From NCBI GenBank assembly GCA_025201765.1, contig MU623611.1, forward strand, positions 1 to 27,585: a DNA stretch of 27,585 nucleotides, in the 5' to 3' direction. This DNA is from Daldinia sp. FL1419. Its lineage: Eukaryota > Ascomycota > Sordariomycetes > Xylariales > Hypoxylaceae. Made by a program: the position numbers and the translations under genes. Positions 9,621 to 18,409 of the stretch are shown one piece after another; the stretch's first letter is position 1; every line of letters starts with the position of its first letter. Below the pieces are notes generated by a model. That model saw only the letters and a program-made list of their open reading frames with translations, was not told the DNA's origin and made no database searches.

Positions 9621-10790
9621 AAATAAGCCCTCAGAAGTTATTTATTTATCTGATCAATTCAAGTTCTTAAATATAAAATCATTAGTTTTTTATACAATTT
9701 TGTATAATAAAAGTATAAAATTAGGGCATATTTTGTAAGAATTATTAGAATTCTTTAAAAATTGTTTTTTTATCTGATCAGCTTAAGTTAAAATGTACCC
9801 AAACATTAATTTTTCCATAGAGCTTTGTATAATAAAATTGCAGGATATGTCCTACAGGAGCTCTTATTCAACTAAAACTCCTATTTAATATATAAATCCT
9901 CAAATATTAATTCTTATTTGATCAGCTTAAGTCCTTAAATACCAAATGATCAATTTTTCCATAAAGATTTGTACAATGAAGTGCAGGTATATCTTATAAG
10001 AACTATTAGAACTTTTATTTAATATAAATAAATTTTTAAAAATTATTTTCTATTTGATTAATTCAAGTTCTCAAATATAGAGTCATTAGTTTTCCATAAA
10101 GCTTTGTACAATAAAACTGTAAGAATTCCTATTCAATTAAAATTCATATTTAATGTATAAACCTACAAATATTAATTTTTATTTAAACAAATTAAGTTCT
10201 TAAGCATAAAATCATCAATCTTTCCATAGAGATTCGTACGATAAAAGTATAGGGTTAGGGTATATCCTGCAAAAGCTATTAAAGCTCTTTAAAAATTATT
10301 TTCTTATCTAATCAGCTCTAATTAGGATGTACCCAATTATCAGTTTTCCATAGAACTTTATACAATAAAACTGCAAGGTATATCCTATAAGAACTTCTAT
10401 TCAATTAAAGCTTATATTTAATATATAAACCCTCAAATATTAATTTTTATTTAATTAAGCTAAATTCTCAAATATAAAATCATTAATTTTTCCATAAAGT
10501 TTTATATAATATAATTACAAGGCATATCTTACAAGAATTCTTATTCAATTAAAGTTCTTATTTAATATAAATATATTTCTAAAAGTTATTTTCTTATCTG
10601 ATCAATTTAAGTTCTTAAAAATAAAATTATTAATTTATAAAACCATAGAATTTCATATAATAAAAATGTAAGCTTAAGGCATATCTTATAAAAGTTATTA
10701 GAATTTAAATTTAATATAAATAAATTATTTTCCTATCTAATTAATTCAAATTCTTAATAATAAAAAAGATATATCCAATTATAAATATTT

Positions 10791-11439
10791 TCTTAAATTT
10801 TAAATTTTTAATATATTTTTTACCCCTTATTAATTCTTATTAATTCTTAATAATTTTTATTAAATTTTTTTTAATTTCTTATTAATTTCTTATTAATTTC
10901 ATATAATAAATTTTTAAAAAAATCTTAATATAATATATTAGATTTCATTTGAAATAAAATATTATAAATATTTTAATATAAATAATAATAATAAATAAAA
11001 TTATTAAAAATCTATTATTTAAAAAAGATATTAAATTAAAATATATTTTTATATAAAAATAATTAATATTTAAAATAAAGATTTCTTCCTTTTTATTTAA
11101 TAACTTAATTAATTTTATTAATTCATTAATCTATATCCTTCTTATTTCATTAATTGCGCCATAAATCCAACTAACCAATCAACTTTTAAAGAAATTAATA
11201 AAGAAAACCCATAATTTTGAACATTAAATCCTATTATATGAACATTTTTAATTACAATCAAATATAAATTGGCTTAAAAATTACAAATTAAATTAATTTT
11301 TAAATTAATATAATAAATTAAAGTAATTTTGAATTTTAATATATCCTGTGCGCACACCTGTAACTTCCCCGGACGTACAGCTTTTTCAATTAAACAAAAG
11401 TTTATATTAACAAAATTTCCTTATAAATTATTTAATTAA
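10791..11439. other. Spacer between the two inverted satellite arms
   Basis: No gene. The left part (10825-10905) has short imperfect repeats of TTCTTATTAATT. The middle is A/T-rich without recognisable motifs. Near the right side lies a GC-rich island (listed separately). I find no second copy of this spacer in the window. Confidence 0.5.
11343..11382. other. GC-rich, CpG-containing island with a 10-bp perfect palindrome
   Basis: About 40 bp keep normal base composition in the middle of an A/T-only spacer. They contain the palindrome TGTGCGCACA (about 11347-11356) and, 15 bp on, the run CCCCGGACGTAC. The CpG and CpA dinucleotides are intact. No partner copy is seen in the window, so a simple reading is single-copy DNA that escaped RIP. 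Function unknown. Confidence 0.6.
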
Positions 11440-11578
11440 AATATTAAATAAATATTTTAAATAATTAAATATTTTAATTTGATAAAAATTCTAATAATTA
11501 AATATAAAATAATTATATCTTAAAGAAAATAAATATTAAAATAATTAAATAAAAGATTAATAAAAGTAATTATTAATA
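11440..11578 (-). repeat. Start of the right satellite arm, left of the Copia insertion
   Basis: The stretch containing TAAATATAAAATAATTATAT and AAAATAATTAAATAAAAG matches units at about 19225-19310, 20235-20330 and 20390-20450 in the same orientation. It continues after the Copia element at 18410, so it was contiguous with the right arm before that insertion. Confidence 0.65.
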
Positions 11579-11583
11579 ATAAT
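11579..11583. repeat. Target-site duplication of the Copia element (ATAAT), left copy
   Basis: ATAAT precedes the 5' LTR and ATAAT (18405-18409) follows the 3' LTR. A 5-bp duplication is standard for Copia integrases. The flanks join into an array unit when the element is removed, which supports the boundaries. Confidence 0.75.
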
Positions 11584-11763
11584 TATGAAAATGTTGGTTA
11601 TGTGACCATGGTGGTACAGATTTATTTTAATCTTATATTTAGTTCTACATATTTTAATTTCCAATTAAAATATATTCTTTTTTAGAATAATTATTTTTTA
11701 TTTAATTAATTTAAATATCCTTATTTTTACTATTATATATAATAATACCTTATTTATTTAATA
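11584..11763 (+). repeat. Copia 5' LTR (180 bp)
   Basis: It begins TATGAAAATG where the 3' LTR begins TGTGGGAATA, so the canonical TG start has mutated to TA; it ends TTTAATA against CTAATA in the 3' LTR and CCAACA in the related small element. Differences from the 3' LTR look like transitions throughout. In the first 50 bp this copy keeps G where the 3' LTR has A, and has T where the 3' LTR keeps C. Confidence 0.88.
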
Positions 11764-12400
11764 TTAATTAATAATTAATAACAAATTAATTATAAACTAA
11801 TTAAGTACTTAAAAGGGAGGAAATAATTTTAATACTAAATCTTAATAAGAAGAGGTGAATGATCTTGAGATTTTATATTCCAATATATGGTTTTAAACTT
11901 GGAATTTCATATTATTGTATATAATTTTAGGAATAATTTGTGCTAACTTAAGATTTCTAAAAGGTAAAAATAATTTTAACATTAAATTTACAATTTAAAA
12001 TACATATTTATCATATATAAATAAATAATATTAAAATTTTCTTCATCAATAAAATAATCTTAGGAAAATTTATATTAATTAAATTATTATATATCCATTA
12101 TATATTTATATTTACAATATATATTTATATTTATTATAATATTGCAACACATTAAAAAAAGTAATAACACTAAAAATTGCATTACATTTCTACTCTATTA
12201 ACAAATTTTAAACTTTATCTAAATTTTTTTTCCAACCCCATCTAAAGAGTTTTACATATTACAACTACAACTACTACTACTTAAAAATTTAACACCTAAA
12301 AAAAAAACAATTTAACCTTAATAAAGTAATTTTATAAAATAAAATTAATATAATTTCGTTTTTTATAATAATATACTTACCACCTCTTTCATTACTCTTT
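11764..12400 (+). other. Copia 5' leader, with part shared by the small LTR element
   Basis: It starts TTAATTAATAATTAATAAC, matching in register the leader of the small LTR element read on its minus strand from 26354. At 11868-11935 there are two imperfect copies of a roughly 30-bp motif (core ATTTCATATTATTGTATATA / ATTTTATATTCCAATATATG) that the small element has four times. The shared stretch continues past 12000 to the area of TATTGCAACAC near 12140. In LTR elements this region carries the primer-binding site and packaging signal, but no tRNA-complementary box is legible. The gag start codon cannot be placed. Confidence 0.6.
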
Positions 12401-14500
12401 TTATTACAATAATTAATATTTTCATCACCCTAATTATAATATTATATTTCACGTATTCTTTCTAAATTTATTATAATTAATATTTAATATAATCAAATTA
12501 ATAAAAAGATTTTATCTAAAATATATTAATAATAAATAATTAGGTATTAACCTTAATACAAATGATATAATAACTACTTCAATAACCCAAATTAATACAT
12601 ATATAACTAAAAATATAATAGGTTATAATAAAAATATAATTGATAAAAGTTTATAATATACTTTTAAGAATAATTTCTATAGTTAGATTCTAACCCATTT
12701 TATTAAAGTTCAACATCCATTACATATTCAAATTAAGGAATATCTTAAATTTCATAATGTTTTTATTAAAATAGCATAAAATAATTCATATATACTTGCA
12801 ATTATTACTAATATAGATTTATTCTTTGAATTCTTTTAAAATAAAATAAATAATTTATTAAGAATTTATTTTTTTAGATTTAAGTTTTTAATTAACCTAA
12901 TATATTTATGTTTATTAAAAGCTATGGTAGAGGCTGTTGTAGTTAAAATAGAGTTAGCAATGGTAATATTAGTATTGTAGTTACTTACCTTAATTACAAT
13001 TGCACAATCTTATCCAATATAATTTATAAACCTTCAATTAATCCCTTAAATACCTCAATTAATTTTAGTACCTTAATTAATTTTAATACCTTAACTTATT
13101 TTAGCATTTTAATCCATTTTAATACCTTAACAAGCTCTATAAGTTCTTTAAGTATCACAATAACCAATATCTTTAATATAATAATAAATCATCTTTTAAG
13201 TACCTTAAGTACCCTAGTAAGTTCAAATAGTTCCTTAACATCAACCAGCCCAAATATTCCTAATGAACAACCTTATGTAATAAGGTTAATATATAAATAA
13301 TATAAAGGCTCTATCAGGAATAATATAATAATTTATTACAAGATTACCTATTTACGGATAGAAAGAATAACTAATAATATAAGGATCTTAATTTCTTAAT
13401 TTATTAACTAAATTATACCCTAATAATAACCTTAAATTTAAAGGTAAAAAATATAAAATATTAAATAAATAAATCTAAATTTTCTTATTTTATTATTATA
13501 AATTCAGAATTGGACCTAATTTATATATTAATGCCTATAATATTATATTAAAAGGAATAGTTTTGAAATTCTTTTACAAATACCTTATACAATAAAATTT
13601 TAATTTTAATATAATAATTAATAAAATACGTAACTTTTTTTACATTAACAAGAATTTTTAGATATACATATTAAAATAGAAGAATACAATAATTAAAAAT
13701 ATTATACAAAATAATTTTAGAAAGATTTTACCTAAATATTTTAAAATATTAATTACTTAAATATAACATATTTATAAATTTTTATTAATTAATTATATTA
13801 AAGAAATCCACCTTAAAAAAAACTTATACCATACTATATAAAAATATCTAGTATTTTTACCCATTTTCCTTCAACAATCCAATACATTTAAAAATATTTA
13901 TATTAATTTTTAAATAATGATAGATAATATACATTAAAACTTTCCCAATGAATATAAAATAAAAAACAATTACTATTATATTAATTAAATTTATTAAAAT
14001 AATTGAAAACCCTACCAAACAAATCAAAACAGAGATAAATATTTCAACAATTAAAAATATTTTAATAATAAAAATAAAAAGAAAAAATGTTTTATTTGTG
14101 GCAAATTAGGTTATTAATTTACCAAATATCCTATATATGAATAATATAATAAATGTAATAAATGATATTGATATATATAAGAGTAAAAAATGGAAAATAT
14201 TAAAAAGGATTTTACAACCTTCTTTATCAATTATAAAAGAATTGATGTTAATTATAGCAATAATAATACTAATAATAACAATAATAATTTTAATATATAA
14301 CATATATAACATATTAATAATAAATATAATAATAATAATTAGGTTTAATTACTAATTATATAATACTTTATAGGTTATGATAAAATTAATAATCCCCATA
14401 TTACTAATATCTTTACAAATTAAACAACTCTTTATATATTCACTATAATAAATATCTTTAATAATAATTATAAGCATTTTACAGATATAACCCCAAATTC
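12400..14500 (+). pseudogene. Copia gag relic with CCHC-type zinc knuckle
   Basis: Gag forms the particle and binds RNA. In the frame of 14088 the sequence reads C-F-I-C-G-K-L-G-Y-*-F-T-K-Y (14088-14129), the CX2CX4(H/C)X4(H/C) knuckle with the last two ligands read as Tyr and one codon as a stop. A basic run K-K-K precedes it. The same frame continues with an asparagine-rich stretch M-E-N-I-K-K-D-F-T-T-F-F-I-N-Y around 14190-14260, typical of the acidic linker after the knuckle once D has turned to N. Short open frames that overlap here in other frames or on the minus strand are not genes. Upstream limits are uncertain. Confidence 0.7.
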
Positions 14501-14544
14501 CCCTTCTATATTTTACCTTAAAGATTAATATTCTTATATATTTC

Positions 14545-14930
14545 AAAACATTTTATTTAATACTGGAATAACTGGAATATTATCAAAAAATGAGATATAA
14601 ATAAAAGCATTACAACGTACATATCTTAATATTAAAATAAGTATATCTATAGTAAGAATATATATTATACAATTTAATAATCATTTAAAACAGGGGAATT
14701 TTAGTACTATTAATGTACTTATCTCATTTAAAATTATCCAATTTTATATTATATTTTATAATATATTATTCCTATTATATTTTTATAATATAAATTATTT
14801 AGAAATCTTTTTAAATAATATTAAAAATATGTTTATTTATAAGAATAAGCACTACCTTATTATTTAAAAATAAAGATACCTATAATTTCTATTTAATAAT
14901 AAAAAATAGATTATTATATATTATTATTTA
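14545..14930 (+). pseudogene. Copia aspartic protease relic
   Basis: The protease releases the pol proteins. The frame of 14559 reads L-F-N-T-G-I-T-G-I-L-S-K (about 14553-14588), matching the retroviral-type active site D-T/S-G with the aspartate codon GAT/GAC turned to AAT (14559-14561). The frame then stays mostly open to about 14860, with Q-G-N-F-S-T-I-N-V near 14690-14716 where this family has its G-x-G-x-x-x-L-G-T-I-D strand, and N-N-I-K-N-M-F-I near 14820 in the tail. The residue needed for catalysis is lost. Position between gag and integrase fits Ty1/Copia order. Confidence 0.72.
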
Positions 14931-14939
14931 ATTAAGGAA

Positions 14940-15640
14940 GAATTACAACAGATACACAAACATTTTAATCATTTAACTACAGACCAACTCTATCAGGTCC
15001 TTATAAAAGGTAAATACAATAAATTAAACCAAATAATTATCAAAGAAATCAATAAATATTATCATTAATATCATATATATAGCAATATATTAAAATAATT
15101 TAAATTTATTGTAAAAAATAATATTAATTTTAATCATAGTATTTATATTAATATAATATATATTAAATATAAACCAATCCTCTATATTATGAATAAAACT
15201 ATATTATTCTAAGTAATAAAATTCCTTAAAAACATAATAACAAAATATATATAAGATATGCTAAAAATAATATGGATAAATAATTATTTTAGATTGCTTA
15301 ATAATCTGATATTTAATGTTAATACTAATTTTACAATTAATAAATTTACTTCAAATATAAAAATATTATTAATATCTATTAAAAAAATATCTATTAAAGC
15401 ATATAATTTGATTAGAAAGGTTAAACAATATTATAACCCATTATAACAAATATATGAAATAATATTAAAAAACTTTTAGGATACCCAAACCAATATCCAT
15501 CACATTTTATAAATAATTATAAAAACTATTAATAATATAATAGGATCAGATGATTTAATACCAATATTACTTATATTTGGAACATACTTGAAACTAATAG
15601 ACAACTCACCACCTTTTCCTTTTATTATTATTTAAATTAC
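14940..15640 (+). pseudogene. Copia integrase relic (HHCC plus DDE core)
   Basis: Integrase inserts the cDNA. The zinc-binding module reads H-K-H-F-N-H (14955-14972, an HX4H) and, after L-T-T-D-Q-L-Y-Q-V-L, the pair at 15060 and 15069 reads TAT-(2 codons)-TAT, a CX2C with both Cys turned to Tyr. In the core, the first acidic position is AAT at 15150 in I-Y-I-N-I-I-Y-I. The second is AAT at 15315 in I-F-N-V-N-T-N-F. The third is AAA at 15423 in K-V-K-Q-Y-Y-N-P-L. The last two are separated by exactly 35 residues, the Copia DX35E spacing. The open stretch 15258-15446 is part of this domain. Further on (15540-15610) G-S-D-D-L-I-P-I-L-L-I-F-G-T-Y fits the conserved end of the fungal Copia integrase. 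Confidence 0.85.
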
Positions 15641-16900
15641 AATTATTAAAAAGATAATGGATAAAATTTATAAATTTAAAATTAAATAATAAATTAATAA
15701 TACTTTAAATATAAAAAATAGATTAAATGTATTAGATATATTAAACCTATTTTTCCAATTTAAAATACACATCTATTATAAAAATGATAATTAGATTAAT
15801 CCTTATAAACTAATTATTTAAAATAATAAAATATATACTATTAAAATAAATAAAAAATTAATTAATTTTAAGATTATAATTATAAAATTATATTTTCATA
15901 ATAAATCCATCCATATTTCAAACCCCATGAATAAAGATTCCAATTATAAGTATAATAATAGTAACAAATATGTTCCTAAAGTTAAAACATTTGTGACAAA
16001 ATAATCACAAAGATAACCTCCTGGAAGCAGGAATAGATTTTAATTAGTAAACTCTTATAATACAATTTACTTATCTTCTAAAGAAATAGCTAATATAAAG
16101 CTATTATTATAATTATATTAAGAAAGGAAGATCACTATTTCAAACCAATTATTTAAAATAATAAATACATAAAAAATTAAAATATTTATTAAATAAAAAA
16201 TATTTTTATTTAAGAAATACAATAAACAAAACATAAAAATATTCAACTATTTAAATTACAAATTATTTATAAAATTAAAAAAAGAAATACCAATAAATCA
16301 TATAAAAAATCATAACTTATTATTTAAAGTTATAATAACAAAAGGAAAAAGGAAATACTCACATAATTACCCACAATTCAATATTCCAATTAATAAATTA
16401 TCGTTACACTTATTCCATCTCTATAACAACAAACTAAAAGAATGATTATATAATTTCATAATATTACACAAACATATATCCAATTAAATACCAACTTAAA
16501 TCAAACTATTATTATTACATCACCTAAAGAACTTAAAAATCATTTTCCCAAAAATACTATAATAATCATTATAAAACTACTTTATAAAATAACCAAAACT
16601 AATATACACTAATAAATGATTTATTTCAAACACTACCACAAAAAGTTTTTCATAATTATATTAATTTATAACCTATATTTCTTAATTTTAAAATCATTTA
16701 CTCAATTTAATTTAATTAAAATACAAATTAATAATATATTTAGAATATTAAATAAAGCCTTTAACAAATTAAAGGAAAATAAAATGAAAAAAATTAAATT
16801 CAAAACAAAACCCAAATTATATCTTAATAAAAATACCCTACTAATATTCAATAATTATATCATCCTAATTAATAATAATAATAATATTTATTTACATTAG
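15641..16900 (+). pseudogene. Copia reverse transcriptase relic
   Basis: RT makes the cDNA. From about 16080 on, the plus frames resemble the RT of a fungal Copia group: S-S-K-E-I-A-N-I near 16070, then a segment around 16290-16430 and a segment near 16550-16610 reading P-K-N-T-I-I-I-I-I-K-L-L-Y-K-I. The open stretch 16616-16900 (94 codons, no stop) begins M-I-Y-F-K-H-Y-H and carries the active site as I-Q-I-N-N-I-F, with AAT-AAT at 16730-16735 in place of the two catalytic aspartates. It continues with K-K-I-K-F-K-T-K-P-K-L-Y-L. A long open frame here reflects G-to-A-only mutation, not function. Positions 15641-16000 lie between integrase and RT, with no clear motif. Confidence 0.8.
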
Positions 16901-17695
16901 AAAAAATAAAATAAGAAAATTACAATAATTTAGAACAGAAAAAACAATATTATTTAATAATATATACAACAATAAGCCCATAACACTTATATTGTTTTTA
17001 TTTATTAACCTAAGGTAATATTTAATATATATAAAATAGTTCAACATAAAAAACCCAGAAAAACCAAAATCAATAAATTGAATAAATATTTTTAATAATA
17101 ACTAAATAATCTACCACAAGAACTCCAATATATTAAATTGGATTTTATTACAACAAAACCTTTATATTTATTGATAAATCATTCAAAAATAATAAGGATT
17201 TTAATTTTCAAATTAATTATAAAATCTTTATCACTAACAAAATTATAATAAAAACATTATTTACTATAACTAATAATTTAATTCATTAAAACTTTATAAA
17301 ATATAAATAAATTACCTAAAACATTTTAATAAATAAAATCTATATTATAATACATAATATAAATATAATTATTATAATTAAAATAATAATAACATCCATA
17401 TTTAATAAATTTTAATTTTTTGCAACACTTATAATCATATATATTAACTTATTTTTATTTTATAAATATCTTATCAAACTCAAAACAACAAAAAGAAAAC
17501 AACTAATAATCAATATCATATCACTCCAACAATCTTATAAACAATAAAAAGTTAATAATATATAATAAATTTATAAATAAAATAATTTAATTAATATAAT
17601 AATAAAATTTAACATTAACAAAACCTTCACAATATTTATTAATACCAACCATCTTATATTAAAATTATAAGGTTAGGTTAAACAAATTTAAATAA
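16901..17695 (+). pseudogene. Copia RNase H relic and pol C-terminus
   Basis: RNase H removes the RNA strand of the hybrid. Near 17110-17230 one plus frame reads P-Q-E-L-Q-Y-I-K-L-D-F and then L-L-I-N-H-S-K-I-I, which fits the first acidic block of the domain with D read as N. Near 17450-17690 another frame reads Y-K-Y-L-I-K-L-K-T-T-K-R-K-Q-L-I-I-N-I-I-S-L and F-I-N-T-N-H-L, typical of the family's second half and C-terminal end. The two frames differ, so one or more indels lie between about 17240 and 17450. Stops are moderate in number. Assignment is from motif order and family knowledge. Confidence 0.7.
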
Positions 17696-18200
17696 TATAA
17701 ATAATATTAAATATTTTCCTTAATCAATTTAATAATTTAAATAAACAAACAAATATAATTTTTAAAAAAGAAAAAATTATTAAATAAGATTATATATTAC
17801 TATATATTTTAAAATAATCAATTATTACATTTGCAAGCAAAACTTAAGCCATTAATTTATAAACCTTTATTTTTTATTTATTAATAAATTATTTTTAATT
17901 CTTTTCATATATTTTAATAATATTTTTATTAATAAAATATATTTAATTTTAAAATATCTTGGATTATTAATCTTAACCTTAATAATTATTAATTTATAAT
18001 ATTATAATATTACTTATTTCATTAGAATATTAATCTAACATTTCTTAAAATACAGATTTATATTTTTTTTATAAAAGGATTATTGGACAATTTAATATAA
18101 GTAAGAATAAAAGGAGGATTACAGAAAAAAAACCAATCTTAACGCATTTAAACATTTAAAATTGTAACCCTAACTGGTATTCGTTGATATTACATAACCT
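17696..18200 (+). other. Copia 3' noncoding region
   Basis: No gene found. It links the end of pol to the polypurine tract and ends with a less mutated stretch (about 18100-18200) containing ACTGGTATTCGTTGATATTA, which has a diverged counterpart next to the polypurine tract of the small LTR element. Confidence 0.55.
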
Positions 18201-18203
18201 CAC

Positions 18204-18224
18204 GAGAAAAGAAAAAGTTATTAA
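18204..18224 (+). promoter_or_regulatory. Copia polypurine tract
   Basis: GAGAAAAGAAAAAG, followed by TTATTAA, lies directly before the 3' LTR. This is the expected primer site for plus-strand DNA synthesis and fixes the element's orientation. The small LTR element has AAGAAAAGAAAAAATTG at the equivalent place on its minus strand. Confidence 0.8.
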
Positions 18225-18404
18225 TGTGGGAATATTAATCATATAACCATAATAATATAAACCCATTTTAATCTTATATTTAACTCTATATATTTTAATT
18301 TCCAACTAAAATACATTCTTTCTTAAAATAATTACTTTTTATTCAATTAATCTAAATACCTTTACTTTTATTATTGCATACAATAGTACCTTATCCATCT
18401 AATA
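18225..18404 (+). repeat. Copia 3' LTR (180 bp)
   Basis: Starts TGTGGGAATA with the canonical TG intact and ends CCATCTAATA. It aligns without gaps to 11584-11763. It keeps C where the 5' LTR has T, and has A where the 5' LTR keeps G near the start. About 3-bp longer LTRs of the same family lie at 24935-25117 and 26355-26537 in reverse orientation. Confidence 0.9.
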
Positions 18405-18409
18405 ATAAT
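18405..18409. repeat. Target-site duplication of the Copia element (ATAAT), right copy
   Basis: Matches 11579-11583. The sequence after it (AGTTAATATTTAAAATAATATATTTAA) is the continuation of a right-arm satellite unit, as at 20313-20340. Confidence 0.75.

Larger units (their letters stand above)
9004..10790 (+). repeat. Left arm of an inverted complex satellite array
   Basis: A block with the core T-G-A-T-C-A-G-C-T-T-A-A-G-T-T-C, followed by TTAAATATAGAATCATTAATTTTCC and then a CTTTGTACAATAAAACTGCAGG-like stretch, recurs about 12 times. Starts lie near 9173, 9319, 9470, 9653, 9775, 9918, 10053, 10180, 10308, 10450, 10598 and 10738, at spacings of roughly 120-185 bp. Units differ mainly by transitions. 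The outer portion, 9004-9180, is the reverse complement of about 19070-19235, and other units match the right arm in reverse. No coding potential. It may be a host satellite, or the subterminal repeats of a large unknown mobile element; the sequence alone does not decide. Confidence 0.7.
11584..18404 (+). mobile_element. Complete but RIP-dead Ty1/Copia LTR retrotransposon, 6.8 kb
   Basis: The element has 180-bp LTRs at both ends (11584-11763 and 18225-18404) that align without gaps, a 5-bp ATAAT duplication and a polypurine tract directly before the 3' LTR. Coding relics run gag, protease, integrase, RT, RNase H; integrase before RT defines Ty1/Copia. Stops and active-site losses occur throughout, so it cannot move. 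From about 12000 to 17700 the plus strand keeps C (including CpA) but has almost no G and almost no TpG, meaning only the other strand's C was deaminated. Because of this, CAA/CAG/CGA codons survived and frames stay open longer than in the LINEs. No clear tRNA primer-binding site can be read after the 5' LTR. Confidence 0.92.

Noticed and set aside
9004..10790. CRISPR array
   Set aside because: Units are long, diverged and contiguous, without constant short repeats and unique spacers; the context is eukaryotic.
9004..10790. Telomeric or subtelomeric end
   Set aside because: No TTAGGG-type tandem array is visible. Single GGGTTA/TTAGGG-like words occur but not in tandem.
11764..11790. tRNA primer-binding site after the Copia 5' LTR
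   Set aside because: The sequence is A/T-only, and the small element's equivalent (TTGATCAGTAATTA) has no convincing complementarity to a tRNA 3' end that I can state.
12560..12640. Gag start codon near the ATG at about 12562
   Set aside because: Stops follow at once in that frame and no family motif is near. The start cannot be decided.
14106..14312. Small minus-strand protein with hydrophobic stretch
   Set aside because: It is antisense to the Copia gag knuckle and linker region. Its hydrophobic look comes from A/T-only codons (Ile, Leu, Phe, Tyr).
14137..14355. 72-residue plus-strand open frame
   Set aside because: It is out of frame with the gag knuckle at 14088; the gag frame gives the family-like reading, so this frame is a shadow.
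14352..14546. 64-residue minus-strand open frame
   Set aside because: It is antisense to the gag-protease linker, with no motif and composition-driven.
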